Positions 1-7,600 of a DNA stretch of 33,418 bases are shown here, in pieces. How positions within the stretch are numbered: the stretch's first letter is position 1; each line of letters opens with the position of its first letter. The DNA comes from Clostridiales bacterium (GTDB taxonomy: Bacteria; Bacillota; Clostridia; Lachnospirales; WQUN01), in the NCBI GenBank assembly GCA_031270945.1, contig JAISWZ010000101.1:1-33418 (forward strand). Direction: 5' to 3'. Below the pieces are notes generated by a model. It had not been told where the DNA came from, did not search any database, and saw nothing but the letters and a program-made list of their open reading frames with translations. The translations under genes were made by a program, and so were the position numbers.

Positions 1-2
1 CG

Positions 3-119
3 GTATCTGCAGTCAAGGCTTTCGGAAACCAGCCCGCGACTCCGGCGGAGGCAAGAAAGTTGCTTGGCATCAAGGAGTTCGAGCCGGAAGCGGTTCGGGC
101 GAAGCTTGGGATAGAATAA
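3..119 (+). CDS. C-terminal end of a probable beta-keto acid cleavage enzyme (BKACE/Kce-like), partial
   Basis: Only the last 38 codons are in the window; the gene enters from the left and stops at TAA 117-119. The visible tail contains NQPATPAEARKLLGI, which resembles the conserved C-terminus of 3-keto-5-aminohexanoate cleavage enzymes, where a 'G(R/N)xPATPAEAR.(I/L)LG' end is typical. Those enzymes condense a beta-keto acid with acetyl-CoA, for example in lysine fermentation. The catalytic part lies outside the window, so the assignment rests on recalled C-terminal similarity only. A strong terminator follows directly, so this is the last gene of its transcript. Confidence 0.5.
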   Translation, partial: VSAVKAFGNQPATPAEARKLLGIKEFEPEAVRAKLGIE

Positions 120-124
120 CGAAT

Positions 125-170
125 AAAAAGCTTGCTGCGAAGGCCAAAGGCCTTTGGGGCAAGCTTTTTT
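125..170 (+). terminator. Intrinsic terminator after the BKACE-like gene
   Basis: AAAAAGCTTGC (125-135) pairs with GCAAGCTTTTTT (159-170), with an inner GGCC-rich arm, and the stem ends in a run of T on the plus strand. It starts 5 nt after the stop codon at 119. The A-tract on the left arm could let it work on the minus strand too, facing the convergent dehydrogenase gene. Confidence 0.8.
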
Positions 171-265
171 GGGGTTTGGGGCGTTTCGTGGCCGATGATT
201 GGCGCGGCGGAATTTTAGCTATAGGTGTGTACTATCTTTAAATTCCATGGTCGAATATGACAACT

Positions 266-1231
266 CTAGCTAACAACATTGACCGGATTTCCCGATAAAA
301 ACGCCCGCAAGTTTTCAGAGGCGATTCGCATCAGCCGCGCCCGGGACTCCTTCGGCGCCCAGGCGATATGAGGAGTGATAAAGCAATTCTTGGCGTTAAG
401 CAATGGGTTGCCTAACTGGATAGGCTCTGCAGAAACCACGTCCAGTCCTGCGGCGTAAACTTTGCCGCTCTGCAAGGCGTCAGCTAGATCCTGCTCTGCG
501 ATCAGAGGGCCACGGGCGGTGTTAATAAGGATAACCCCATCCTTCATCAGAGATATGGAGTCTTTGTTGATCATCCCCTGATTCGAGGGAAGCAACGGGC
601 AGTGAAGGGAGATCACATCCGAGGAGGAGAGGGTTTCTTCCAGAGAAGCAAAGCGGCACCGCTCTGTCTCAAGAGATCTGTTCGGGCTTAAGTCATAGGC
701 CAGCACTTTCATGCCTAGCGCCACCGCGATCTGAGAAACCGCTAGGCCTATGCGCCCAAAACCGATAATGCCCATGGTCTTTCCGGAAAGCTCGATTAAG
801 GGATAGTTCCAGAAACACCAGTCCTTGTCGATAGTCCAGTCCCCTTTATGGACTGACAGCGAATGCTCAGACACATGATGGCAGATCTCCAGAAGCAAGG
901 CAAACACCATTTGGGCAACAGCCGCAGTTCCATAAGCGGGTATGTTTGTAACAAGGATTCCTCGCTCTTTGGCTGTGGCGACATCGACAACGTTATAGCC
1001 TGTCGCGAGCACTCCGATGTAGCGAACGGTCGGGCATTCGGCTAGCGTTTTCGACGAGAGCTGGGTTTTGTTTGTCAAGACAATTTCAGCGTCTCCGATC
1101 CGCTCCGCTATCTGGCTAGCCTCAGTGCGGTCATATACAATGAGGCTGCCCAGCTTTTCGAACTCAGCCCATGAAATGTCTCCAGGGTTGAGGGTATACC
1201 CGTCCAGTACAACTATTTTAGCTTCTTTCAT
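266..1231 (-). CDS. D-isomer-specific 2-hydroxyacid dehydrogenase (glycerate dehydrogenase-like)
   Basis: A 321-residue NAD(P)-dependent reductase of the D-2-hydroxyacid dehydrogenase family, interconverting a 2-keto acid and its D-2-hydroxy acid in the cytosol. The Rossmann motif GIIGFGRIG is at residues 154-162, followed by an acidic residue (Asp180) that usually favours NAD over NADP. The catalytic triad of the family is visible: Arg240 in NTARG, Glu269 in AEP and His288 in TPHIAW. The TPHIAWAPKE end is most like the glycerate/hydroxypyruvate reductase branch, but substrate cannot be settled from sequence. The frame stays open upstream to a TTG at 1324, but residues before ATG 1231 are not family-like, so the ATG is preferred; its ribosome binding site is weak (GGGATGATT). 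It runs alone, convergent with the upstream BKACE-like gene. Confidence 0.88.
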   Translation of the reverse strand: MKEAKIVVLDGYTLNPGDISWAEFEKLGSLIVYDRTEASQIAERIGDAEIVLTNKTQLSSKTLAECPTVRYIGVLATGYNVVDVATAKERGILVTNIPAYGTAAVAQMVFALLLEICHHVSEHSLSVHKGDWTIDKDWCFWNYPLIELSGKTMGIIGFGRIGLAVSQIAVALGMKVLAYDLSPNRSLETERCRFASLEETLSSSDVISLHCPLLPSNQGMINKDSISLMKDGVILINTARGPLIAEQDLADALQSGKVYAAGLDVVSAEPIQLGNPLLNAKNCFITPHIAWAPKESRARLMRIASENLRAFLSGNPVNVVS

Positions 1232-1418
1232 GCTTGAATCATCCCATTCATCCCATTCTTGAACTCTTGGCCTAAATAGTGTATCACAAAATTTGAACGG
1301 CAACCATTGACCAAGAAAACGCAAATGGATAAACGGAGAGTCGCGAGATAAAATATCTGTTTAGATTCCCATGGCTTGCGAGTGATCACAGGCGAGCGAT
1401 CTTAATCGCTTCAAGTCA

Positions 1419-1790
1419 CTAAAAAAGTGCCGTAAATAGATAGAAAGTTATAGGAACCGAGACAATAAGGCCTGCCACGCAACATGCCAAGGACAAGAAA
1501 TAGTCAGCCATAGGGGAATGCAAAAGTTTCAATTTCACAAATCCATATATGTTTACTGGAAACAAAAGGGAGAAAATTAAACTCATAATTATCGACGAGT
1601 CTTTTGGAGGTGCACCATTACGAATCGCCTCGAAAGAACAAACGAGTGCAATTGCGCAAAACCATATTCCTATTCCAGCGCTGCAAAAAAATACTTTTAA
1701 TAATATTTTCTTTGTGCTCAATAGAAACCCCCCATTTCTCTTTTGGGTATAATGAAGATCTTGCGTAAGAATTAGTCTGGGATAAGGCAT
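1419..1790 (-). CDS. Small membrane protein of unknown function, start uncertain
   Basis: I do not recognise a family. The protein has three likely membrane helices: around KVFFCSAGIGIWFCAIAL, around IIMSLIFSLLFPVNIYGFV and around LACCVAGLIVSVPITFYLF. It is a paralogue of the broken gene at 1902-2311, sharing the block VNIYGFVKLKLLHSPM. The start is unclear. The frame is open to 1844, an ATG lies at 1790 without a good ribosome binding site, and similarity to the paralogue begins only near residue GGF, where a TTG at 1721 follows a GGGGGG tract. Relative to the paralogue, this copy carries one extra T just before that TTG, so anything upstream is out of register between the two. Divergent from, and possibly connected to, the ADP-ribosylglycohydrolase pair. 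Confidence 0.45.
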   Translation of the reverse strand: MPYPRLILTQDLHYTQKRNGGFLLSTKKILLKVFFCSAGIGIWFCAIALVCSFEAIRNGAPPKDSSIIMSLIFSLLFPVNIYGFVKLKLLHSPMADYFLSLACCVAGLIVSVPITFYLFTALF

Positions 1791-1890
1791 TTCGACAAGT
1801 TTTGGCGAATGATTCAACTGGTTTGCTCGGGATTCTGCGAGCAAACATCGGACTTTTCCAGCGATTTATAATTAATTTTGGGATATATGC
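1779..1890. repeat. Degenerate copy of the palindromic dispersed repeat
   Basis: The right end AATTTTGGGATATATGC (1874-1890) matches the terminal inverted repeat of the complete copies at 9644, 13242, 14850 and 26261. The inside contains GGACTTTTCC and a GTTTGCTCG/CGAGCAAAC hairpin also seen in the 13.2-kb copy. The left terminal repeat is not clear, so this is a decayed or truncated copy. It overlaps the possible upstream start of the small membrane protein gene. Confidence 0.45.
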
Positions 1891-1901
1891 TATAAGGTGC
1901 A

Positions 1902-2311
1902 TCAATAAAGAATAGATATAAAAATAATATTATTAATTAAAGCAGCAATAAAGTAAGTTATAGGAACCGAGGCAATAAGGCCCGCCACGCAACATGCCAG
2001 GACAAGAAATAGTCAACCATAGGGGAATGCAGAAGTTTCAATTTCACAAATCCATAAATATTGACAAGAAGCAAAAATGAGATAGTCAAGATCATTATTG
2101 CCAATATTATTTTTGAGAGGTTAATACCTTTAAAAGCCTGTTCAAAATACAAGACTGCAATTACGCAAAACAATATTCCTACTCCGATATTGCCAAAAAA
2201 TACTATTTTGAATATTTTCTTTCTGTTCAACAGAACCCCCCATTTCTCGAATTTAGCTCGGGATAAAAAATCTTGCGACAAGTCTGGCTTTGCTGGGTTT
2301 GGGCTCGCCAA
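1902..2311 (-). pseudogene. Frameshifted paralogue of the small membrane protein
   Basis: Homologous to the gene at 1419-1790 (shared VNIYGFVKLKLLHSPM). As it stands the reading frame ends at 1958 with a divergent tail. At 1998-2001 this copy reads CCAGGACAAG where the sister copy reads CCAAGGACAAG, a one-base deletion. Restoring that base gives SLACCVAGLIASVPITYF and continues to a stop at 1902-1904, matching the sister protein's last membrane helix. The upstream part has no ATG; a TTG at 2230 before LNRKK corresponds to the possible TTG start of the sister gene. Either a recent frameshift or a sequencing error would explain it. Confidence 0.55.
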
Positions 2312-2376
2312 AATGACTTTTTGCCTTTTGGGCCGGCCTTTTCGGTTTTTTCAGCCTCATTCTTGAGTTCCAGCTA

Positions 2377-2405
2377 TTGAATGTGAGGAATCCGCCTGTT
2401 ATAAT
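2377..2405 (+). promoter_or_regulatory. Sigma-A-type promoter for the ADP-ribosylglycohydrolase pair
   Basis: TTGAAT (2377-2382) is separated by 17 nt from a perfect TATAAT (2400-2405). It points at the first ADP-ribosylglycohydrolase, leaving a leader of about 175 nt that also carries a half terminal repeat GCATATCCCAA at 2480-2490. Confidence 0.7.
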
Positions 2406-2586
2406 ATATTTACGTTCAAGAATTCTAAAAGTTTTTTTGGACAATGCATTTTGATCGCGAAATAAAATATCTGTTAAAAGCATATCCCAAGTCACAATAA
2501 ATTTACTGTTTTCTTGCCGTTATCGGGAGCGGCCTGACTGGCTTCTGAGGCGACAAGAAATCACAATCCTGAAAGGAGGCGCCAAA

Positions 2587-3441
2587 ATGCTAGGCGCCAT
2601 TATCGGCGATACCGTAGGCAGCATCTACGAGTGGCACAACATCAAGACTAAAGAGTTTCCGCTCTTCAAATCCACTTGCTTTTTCACTGATGACAGCATA
2701 TTGACATGCGCTGTTGCAGAAGCCCTGATGAACGGGGGCACACCCGACAACTTTACCGACTCTTTGAGAGCGTGGGCAAGAAGGTACCCAAAGGCGGATT
2801 ATGGGATGGGCTTCAGACGATGGTTTAAAAGCGATTCCCGCAAGGGCTATAACAGTGTCGGAAACGGATCGGCAATGAGGGTTTCGGCATGCGGCTGGAT
2901 TTGCAGGCCTGACGAAAGGCAAATAGGCCTTGAAGCCGCCCGGCTGTCTGCAGAAGCCACGCACAATAGCTACGGAGGAATCAGAGGCGCAGTGGCGACA
3001 ACTGATTGCATCCTGATGTGCCGCTACTACTCAGAGGGCTATGGCGTTGATGAATCAGGGAAAGCCCTTAAGGACAGAATCACGCTTGACCAGTGGAAAG
3101 CTGAGATCAAGGCGCACATAGTAAAAGAGTACCAATATGACCTGAGCAAGACGGTGGATGAAATACGCCCGACCTACTATTACCATGAAACTTGCGATGG
3201 CACTGTGGAGCCGGCGATAGTCTCTTTCCTTGAAAGCACAGATTACGAAGACGCGATCAGAAATGCCATATCCCTGGGCGGGGACAGCGACACAATGGCT
3301 GCGATCACTGGCGGCATAGCCGAAGCCGCTTACGGCATCCCGGATTGGATTAAGCAGAAAGAGTTCGAATTCCTGGACGATACGCTTAAAGAATTGCATG
3401 TGAAGTGGCAGAAGTTTTTGGAGGACAAGAAGCGGCAATAA
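2587..3441 (+). CDS. ADP-ribosylglycohydrolase family protein, copy 1
   Basis: A 284-residue cytosolic hydrolase of the DraG/ARH fold, which removes ADP-ribose from proteins or small molecules using two divalent metals. The N-terminal signature GAIIGDTVGSIYEW is present. The metal-binding motif FFTDDS is at about residues 32-37, GNGSAMRVSACGW follows, and the second metal motif GGDSDTMAAI is near residue 236. The family's usual THNHPEG loop reads THNSYGG here. The start is set by AAAGGAGG 7 nt before ATG. The ADP-ribosyl target is unknown; no nitrogenase or DraT gene is visible, so the classic nitrogenase role is not suggested. It has a tandem near-copy 59 nt downstream and its own promoter upstream. 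Family assignment is firm, role is not. Confidence 0.9.
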   Translation: MLGAIIGDTVGSIYEWHNIKTKEFPLFKSTCFFTDDSILTCAVAEALMNGGTPDNFTDSLRAWARRYPKADYGMGFRRWFKSDSRKGYNSVGNGSAMRVSACGWICRPDERQIGLEAARLSAEATHNSYGGIRGAVATTDCILMCRYYSEGYGVDESGKALKDRITLDQWKAEIKAHIVKEYQYDLSKTVDEIRPTYYYHETCDGTVEPAIVSFLESTDYEDAIRNAISLGGDSDTMAAITGGIAEAAYGIPDWIKQKEFEFLDDTLKELHVKWQKFLEDKKRQ

Positions 3442-3500
3442 TGACTGCGATCACAGAGAACTTCCCAACAAAAATCACAATCCTGAAAGGAGGCGCCAAA

Positions 3501-4355
3501 ATGCTAGGAGCCATTATCGGCGATACCGTAGGCAGCATCTACGAGTGGCGCAACATCAAGACCAAAGAGTTCCCGTTTTTCAAAAGCACTTGCTTTTTCA
3601 CAGATGACAGCGTATTGACATGCGCTGTGGCAGATGCCCTGATGAACGGGGGCACTGCCGACAACTTTACCGACTCTTTGAGAGCGTGGGCAAGAAGGTA
3701 CCCAGCAGCGGACTACGGGTCGGGCTTCAGACACTGGTTTGGAACCGATTCCCGCATAGGCTACCACAGCACTGGAAACGGATCGGCAATGAGGGTTTCG
3801 GCATGCGGCTGGATTTGCAGGCCTGACGAAAGGCAAATAGGGCTTGAAGCTGCCCGGCTGTCTGCAGAAGCCACGCACAATAGCGACGGAGGAATCAGAG
3901 GCGCAGTGGCGACAACTGATTGCATCCTGATGTGCCGCTACTACTCAGAGGGCTATGGCGTTGATGAATCAGGGAAATCCCTTAAGGACAGAATCACGCT
4001 TGACCAGTGGAAAGCTGAGATCAAGGCGCACATAGTAAAAGAATACAAATATGACCTGAGCGAGACGCTCGATGAAATACGCCCGACCTACTATTACCAT
4101 GAAACCTGCGATGGCACTGTGGAGCCGGCGATAGTATCTTTTCTTGAAAGTACAGATTACGAAGACGCGATCAGAAATGCCATATCCCTGGGCGGGGACA
4201 GCGACACAATGGCTGCGATCACTGGCGGCATAGCCGAAGCCGCTTACGGAATACCTGGCTGGATAAAGGAGAAAGAGTTCGAATTCCTGGACGATACGCT
4301 TAAGGAATTGTACTTGAAGTGGCAGAAGTTCTTGGAGGACAAGAAGCGGAAATAA
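3501..4355 (+). CDS. ADP-ribosylglycohydrolase family protein, copy 2
   Basis: Same length (284 residues) as the upstream copy, differing by my count at 23 positions, so about 92% identical. All catalytic motifs are kept (FFTDDS, GNGSAMRV, GGDSDTMAAI). The family's TH loop reads THNSDGG instead of THNSYGG. Differences gather in residues 17-91 and at the C-terminus, while residues about 95-150 are almost invariant. The frame is open to 3405, inside copy 1, but ATG 3501 has the same AAAGGAGGCGCCAAA ribosome-binding context as copy 1, so the duplication included the translation start. It is probably co-transcribed with copy 1 and ended by the hairpin at 4472. Two diverging enzymes with shared catalytic residues may serve different substrates. 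Confidence 0.9.
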   Translation: MLGAIIGDTVGSIYEWRNIKTKEFPFFKSTCFFTDDSVLTCAVADALMNGGTADNFTDSLRAWARRYPAADYGSGFRHWFGTDSRIGYHSTGNGSAMRVSACGWICRPDERQIGLEAARLSAEATHNSDGGIRGAVATTDCILMCRYYSEGYGVDESGKSLKDRITLDQWKAEIKAHIVKEYKYDLSETLDEIRPTYYYHETCDGTVEPAIVSFLESTDYEDAIRNAISLGGDSDTMAAITGGIAEAAYGIPGWIKEKEFEFLDDTLKELYLKWQKFLEDKKRK

Positions 4356-4471
4356 TGGCTGAGGCAGCTCTTGCGAGCGAGACAAACATACTGATGAGAA
4401 ATGCTACATAAAAGACAATATTGCGCAATAGTAATAATGCGACTGTTCCTTTAGCGCGAAGCTTAAAATAT

Positions 4472-4515
4472 AGGCTCGCGAGCGAAAACCTGGTTTTCGC
4501 TCGCGAGCCTTTTTT
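4472..4515 (+). terminator. Strong intrinsic terminator after the ADP-ribosylglycohydrolases
   Basis: AGGCTCGCGAGCGAAAACC (4472-4490) pairs perfectly with its complement at 4492-4510 and is followed by TTTTT on the plus strand. The same CTCGCGAGCGAAAA motif recurs upstream of the helicase gene near 9514. Confidence 0.85.
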
Positions 4516-4526
4516 GTTCCAAACCA

Positions 4527-4568
4527 AAAGCAAGAGCTTTGGGGTTTTAACCCCAAAGCTCTTGCTTT
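4527..4568 (-). terminator. Intrinsic terminator of the sacsin-helicase gene
   Basis: AAAGCAAGAGCTTTGGGGTT (4527-4546) is a perfect inverted repeat of 4549-4568 with a 2-nt centre; on the minus strand it is followed by TTTTGG. It ends the leftward transcript of the helicase gene, back-to-back with the rightward terminator at 4472. Confidence 0.75.
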
Positions 4569-4569
4569 G

Positions 4570-4692
4570 GCTCTTAAATCTCTTGATCTTATGCTCTTGA
4601 ATCTTTGCCCTTAAATCTCTTTGCTCTTAAATCTTTGTCCTTAAATCTTTGCCTTTAAATATTAAAATCTCCTGCCCTTAACTCTCTAACCC
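4570..4692. repeat. Short degenerate tandem repeats between helicase stop codon and terminator
   Basis: About eight imperfect units of 14-16 bp built on CTTAAATCTTTG(C/T)C fill the space between the helicase stop codon (4693) and its terminator hairpin. No coding potential is seen. On the transcript they give an A/G-rich 3' untranslated region. Confidence 0.7.
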
Positions 4693-7600
4693 CTAAATCT
4701 CTTCCCTAGTCTGCACAGCAGATCCCTTTTCTTCAAGGTAGGTCTTGGATCCGAATATGATCTCCTCGACGTCTGACGAGAGGTACTCTGCGCTCGACTT
4801 GTCATCCTTGATCAGGTTCTCCAGCTGCTTGATTAGGGTAAGGGATCCAACGCTTTCGGTGTTGTCATCGGGCATGAGAACGATAAGGCAGTCTTTGGCC
4901 CTGGATATCGCGAGGTTGACAACGTTGAGCTTGTTCAGGAACATGTCTCCGCTCTGGGTGATTACTGGAGGCGGATTGAAGAGAGCGATAACTATGTCGC
5001 ATTCGTCTCCTTGGAAGCTGTGGATCGTGCCAGCCTGAACGCTGACATTATCCGGCCAGGACAAGGAAGCGGAAAACTTGTTTACAAGATCAGCCTGGGC
5101 GCGGTAAGGCGCTATGATCCCTACGCTGAAGCTCCTGTCCGCTGACTTGAAGCACTGGGACAAATATTTGGTAAGCTCGACTGCGAACAGTGCGGAGTAA
5201 ACATGGTAAGGAGTTTTTCCAGCCAACCGCTTGGCTCTGTAGATGCTCTCAAAGCTTGTGACCGGAAACTTTATCAAAGTAAGCGGCTTTATAGCCAGGG
5301 CACCTGTTGGAAGCGAGATCGGATCGTTGGCGCGGGAATGGCTGGCGATTCCGCCGTAGGCGAAGTTTGAGAATATCTCGCCTATTGCAGGAATGCTCCT
5401 GTACTGGGTGGACAGAAGCTCAATCGGATAGATGTTGGGATAGGTGGACGGCTCGGAGAAGGAATCCAAGTTCACCATGGTATAGATATTCGCGTCTTTC
5501 CAGATGTCAACTGAGGCAACAGGCCCTATCTGAAGCGGATCTCCAGATATTATGAACTTCTTTGGAGACTGCTTGAAGAGCGGATAGACAATCGAGGCAA
5601 CAGGTATCATGGAAGCTTCGTCAAAGACTATATAGTCCCAGGCAATGTCATTTAGGTAGACCTTGGTGCTGCCATCCGGATTGAAGCAGTCATAAGGGAA
5701 CCTGGCCGCTGTGGTTACAAGGGTATAGCTTTGCTTTTCCCTTATGTCAAAGCTCCTGTCCTTGAGGACGCCGCTCTTTTCCACCAGCTCGTCGCCTGAA
5801 GCCCCAAGCCTGATGAGCCAGCTTTTTGAGCTTGGATCTGACTCCAAGACTATCCTGGTCAAAACATCGGCCGATTTGCTTGTGGGAGTGAGAACCAGCA
5901 CTTTCAGGTCATCCAGCTTCGCCATCAAGGAAGGCAGGGTGTTCTTCGCCAGGTAAGTGGTCTTGCCTGTGCCGGGAGGGCCAAAGACAAACTCAATGTT
6001 CTTTGGAAGGTTTTCCTGCATGTCAAACCCGTCGCCATAGCCGTTGCTCTTGCCAAGGGCGCTGAAGGCCTGCTTAAGCTCATCCAGGAAAAAGGCCTGG
6101 CCTTTGTGGTAGATCGTAGCTTCTGTAACCCTGGAAGGCTGAAGCCCATCCAGGTTCGCTTTGGAGCTAAGCCTGGCAACAAGTGCGTTTGACTTTACGC
6201 TAGCCGCTTCCACAGTGGTTTTGATCGTGGGCGAGTTCGCGAAGTGAAGCTCCAGCGGAATGTCGGACAAGTCTTCAAGCATCTGCGGAATGTGATTGCT
6301 GGGGTGCTTGAGAACCAAGGAGTTTGAAGACCCAGGCGCGACTTCGGCTTTTCCGAAGGTGATCTCAGGCCCTTGGGCGTCGTTTGCGAGAGACTCCAGC
6401 TCAAGCAACGCCATGAACCAGCCATAGGAGTAAGCGACTGATTCCCCTGATTTCTGCTTGAGCTCTTCCAGGACAGCGATGTGCTGGACTTCCTGGGTAG
6501 CCTTCTCTTTGGCCCGCTCAATTACGATGCCAAGGTCAACTGGCTTCTTGAAGTATTCGTCTTCGTCTATCGGAGGCTCGACATACCTGGCTTTCGGCTT
6601 TGGCTTCTGGGAAGCCCGCAGTGCGATGTCTGTCGCCACTCTTTTGATTGACGGAGGCGCTTGCGGGAAGAGTGCTTCGATCTCTGCGGCCGCCTCTTGT
6701 GCGCCTACTCCAGCTGGCTCTTCAAGAATCGCCTCTTCAGGCAAAAGCTCTTCGATCTCAGGCTCTTCGAGCTCTTTTTCTTCGAGTTCCTTCTCTTTTT
6801 CCTCTAGCTCTTTCGCCGCCTTGTTCTCCGCGTTTTTCTTCTTCTTGGCGAAATCCAGGAGAGCTTTCTTCTGCTCTTCTTCAGAGAGTCCAAGCGTCTC
6901 TCCAAGCTTTGTGACCGTAGGCGCCTCTTTGTTGATGTCCTTCGCTTTGATGCCCAAGATCTCGCAAAGCTCTGAGGCGACAGCCTCCAAGCCGTTGTAC
7001 TGCTCGTGCAGGGTCTGGGGCGACAGCTGGGAAACAGGCAGGAACTCTTCGTAAGCGTTCATGAGCCATGGGTATGACTTAAGCCAGAGAGCGTCTGAGG
7101 ACTCATAGGAAAATGACATGCTGCTTCTTTGCCCGTAAACGCACGTGCCCAAAAGGTAGCTTACGTCCGCGTCCTTTGCCAGCCCGGATTCCACGAGCTT
7201 CAGAAGCTGCTTCCAGATCATGAGTGACAGGTCTTGGTCTTTGTCCTTTGCGACATAGGCAACCAGCTCTTTTAGCCCATCCAGGCTGTGCTCCGTCCAC
7301 TCGGCCTTCATCTGGTGCTTGGGGGGAACCAGGTGCAGAAGGTGGGAAACTTCGCTTGAGTCAGGCTTGTACTCAAGGGACTTCGGGGTCTCGCGGACTC
7401 CCAAGTCCTTCAGGAAAGAGATCAGTTCGTCCTTCTTCTCCGCCCCTTCAAGCTCCAAGTAAAAGTCCAGGTTTAAGAAGTGGATCGGCGACTTGGGCTG
7501 GAACCACTTGAACAATTGCTCGGACGGGAAGTAGAAGAGCGTTGGCTTGCCTTGAAGGTCCTTGCTCTCCGGCCATTCGTGCCCCAGAATGAATTCGTAA

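Noticed and set aside
6458..7054. 198-codon Ser-rich frame opposite the helicase
   Set aside because: Antisense shadow of the Lys/Glu-rich coiled-coil region; Ser/Phe-rich translation of complementary codons.
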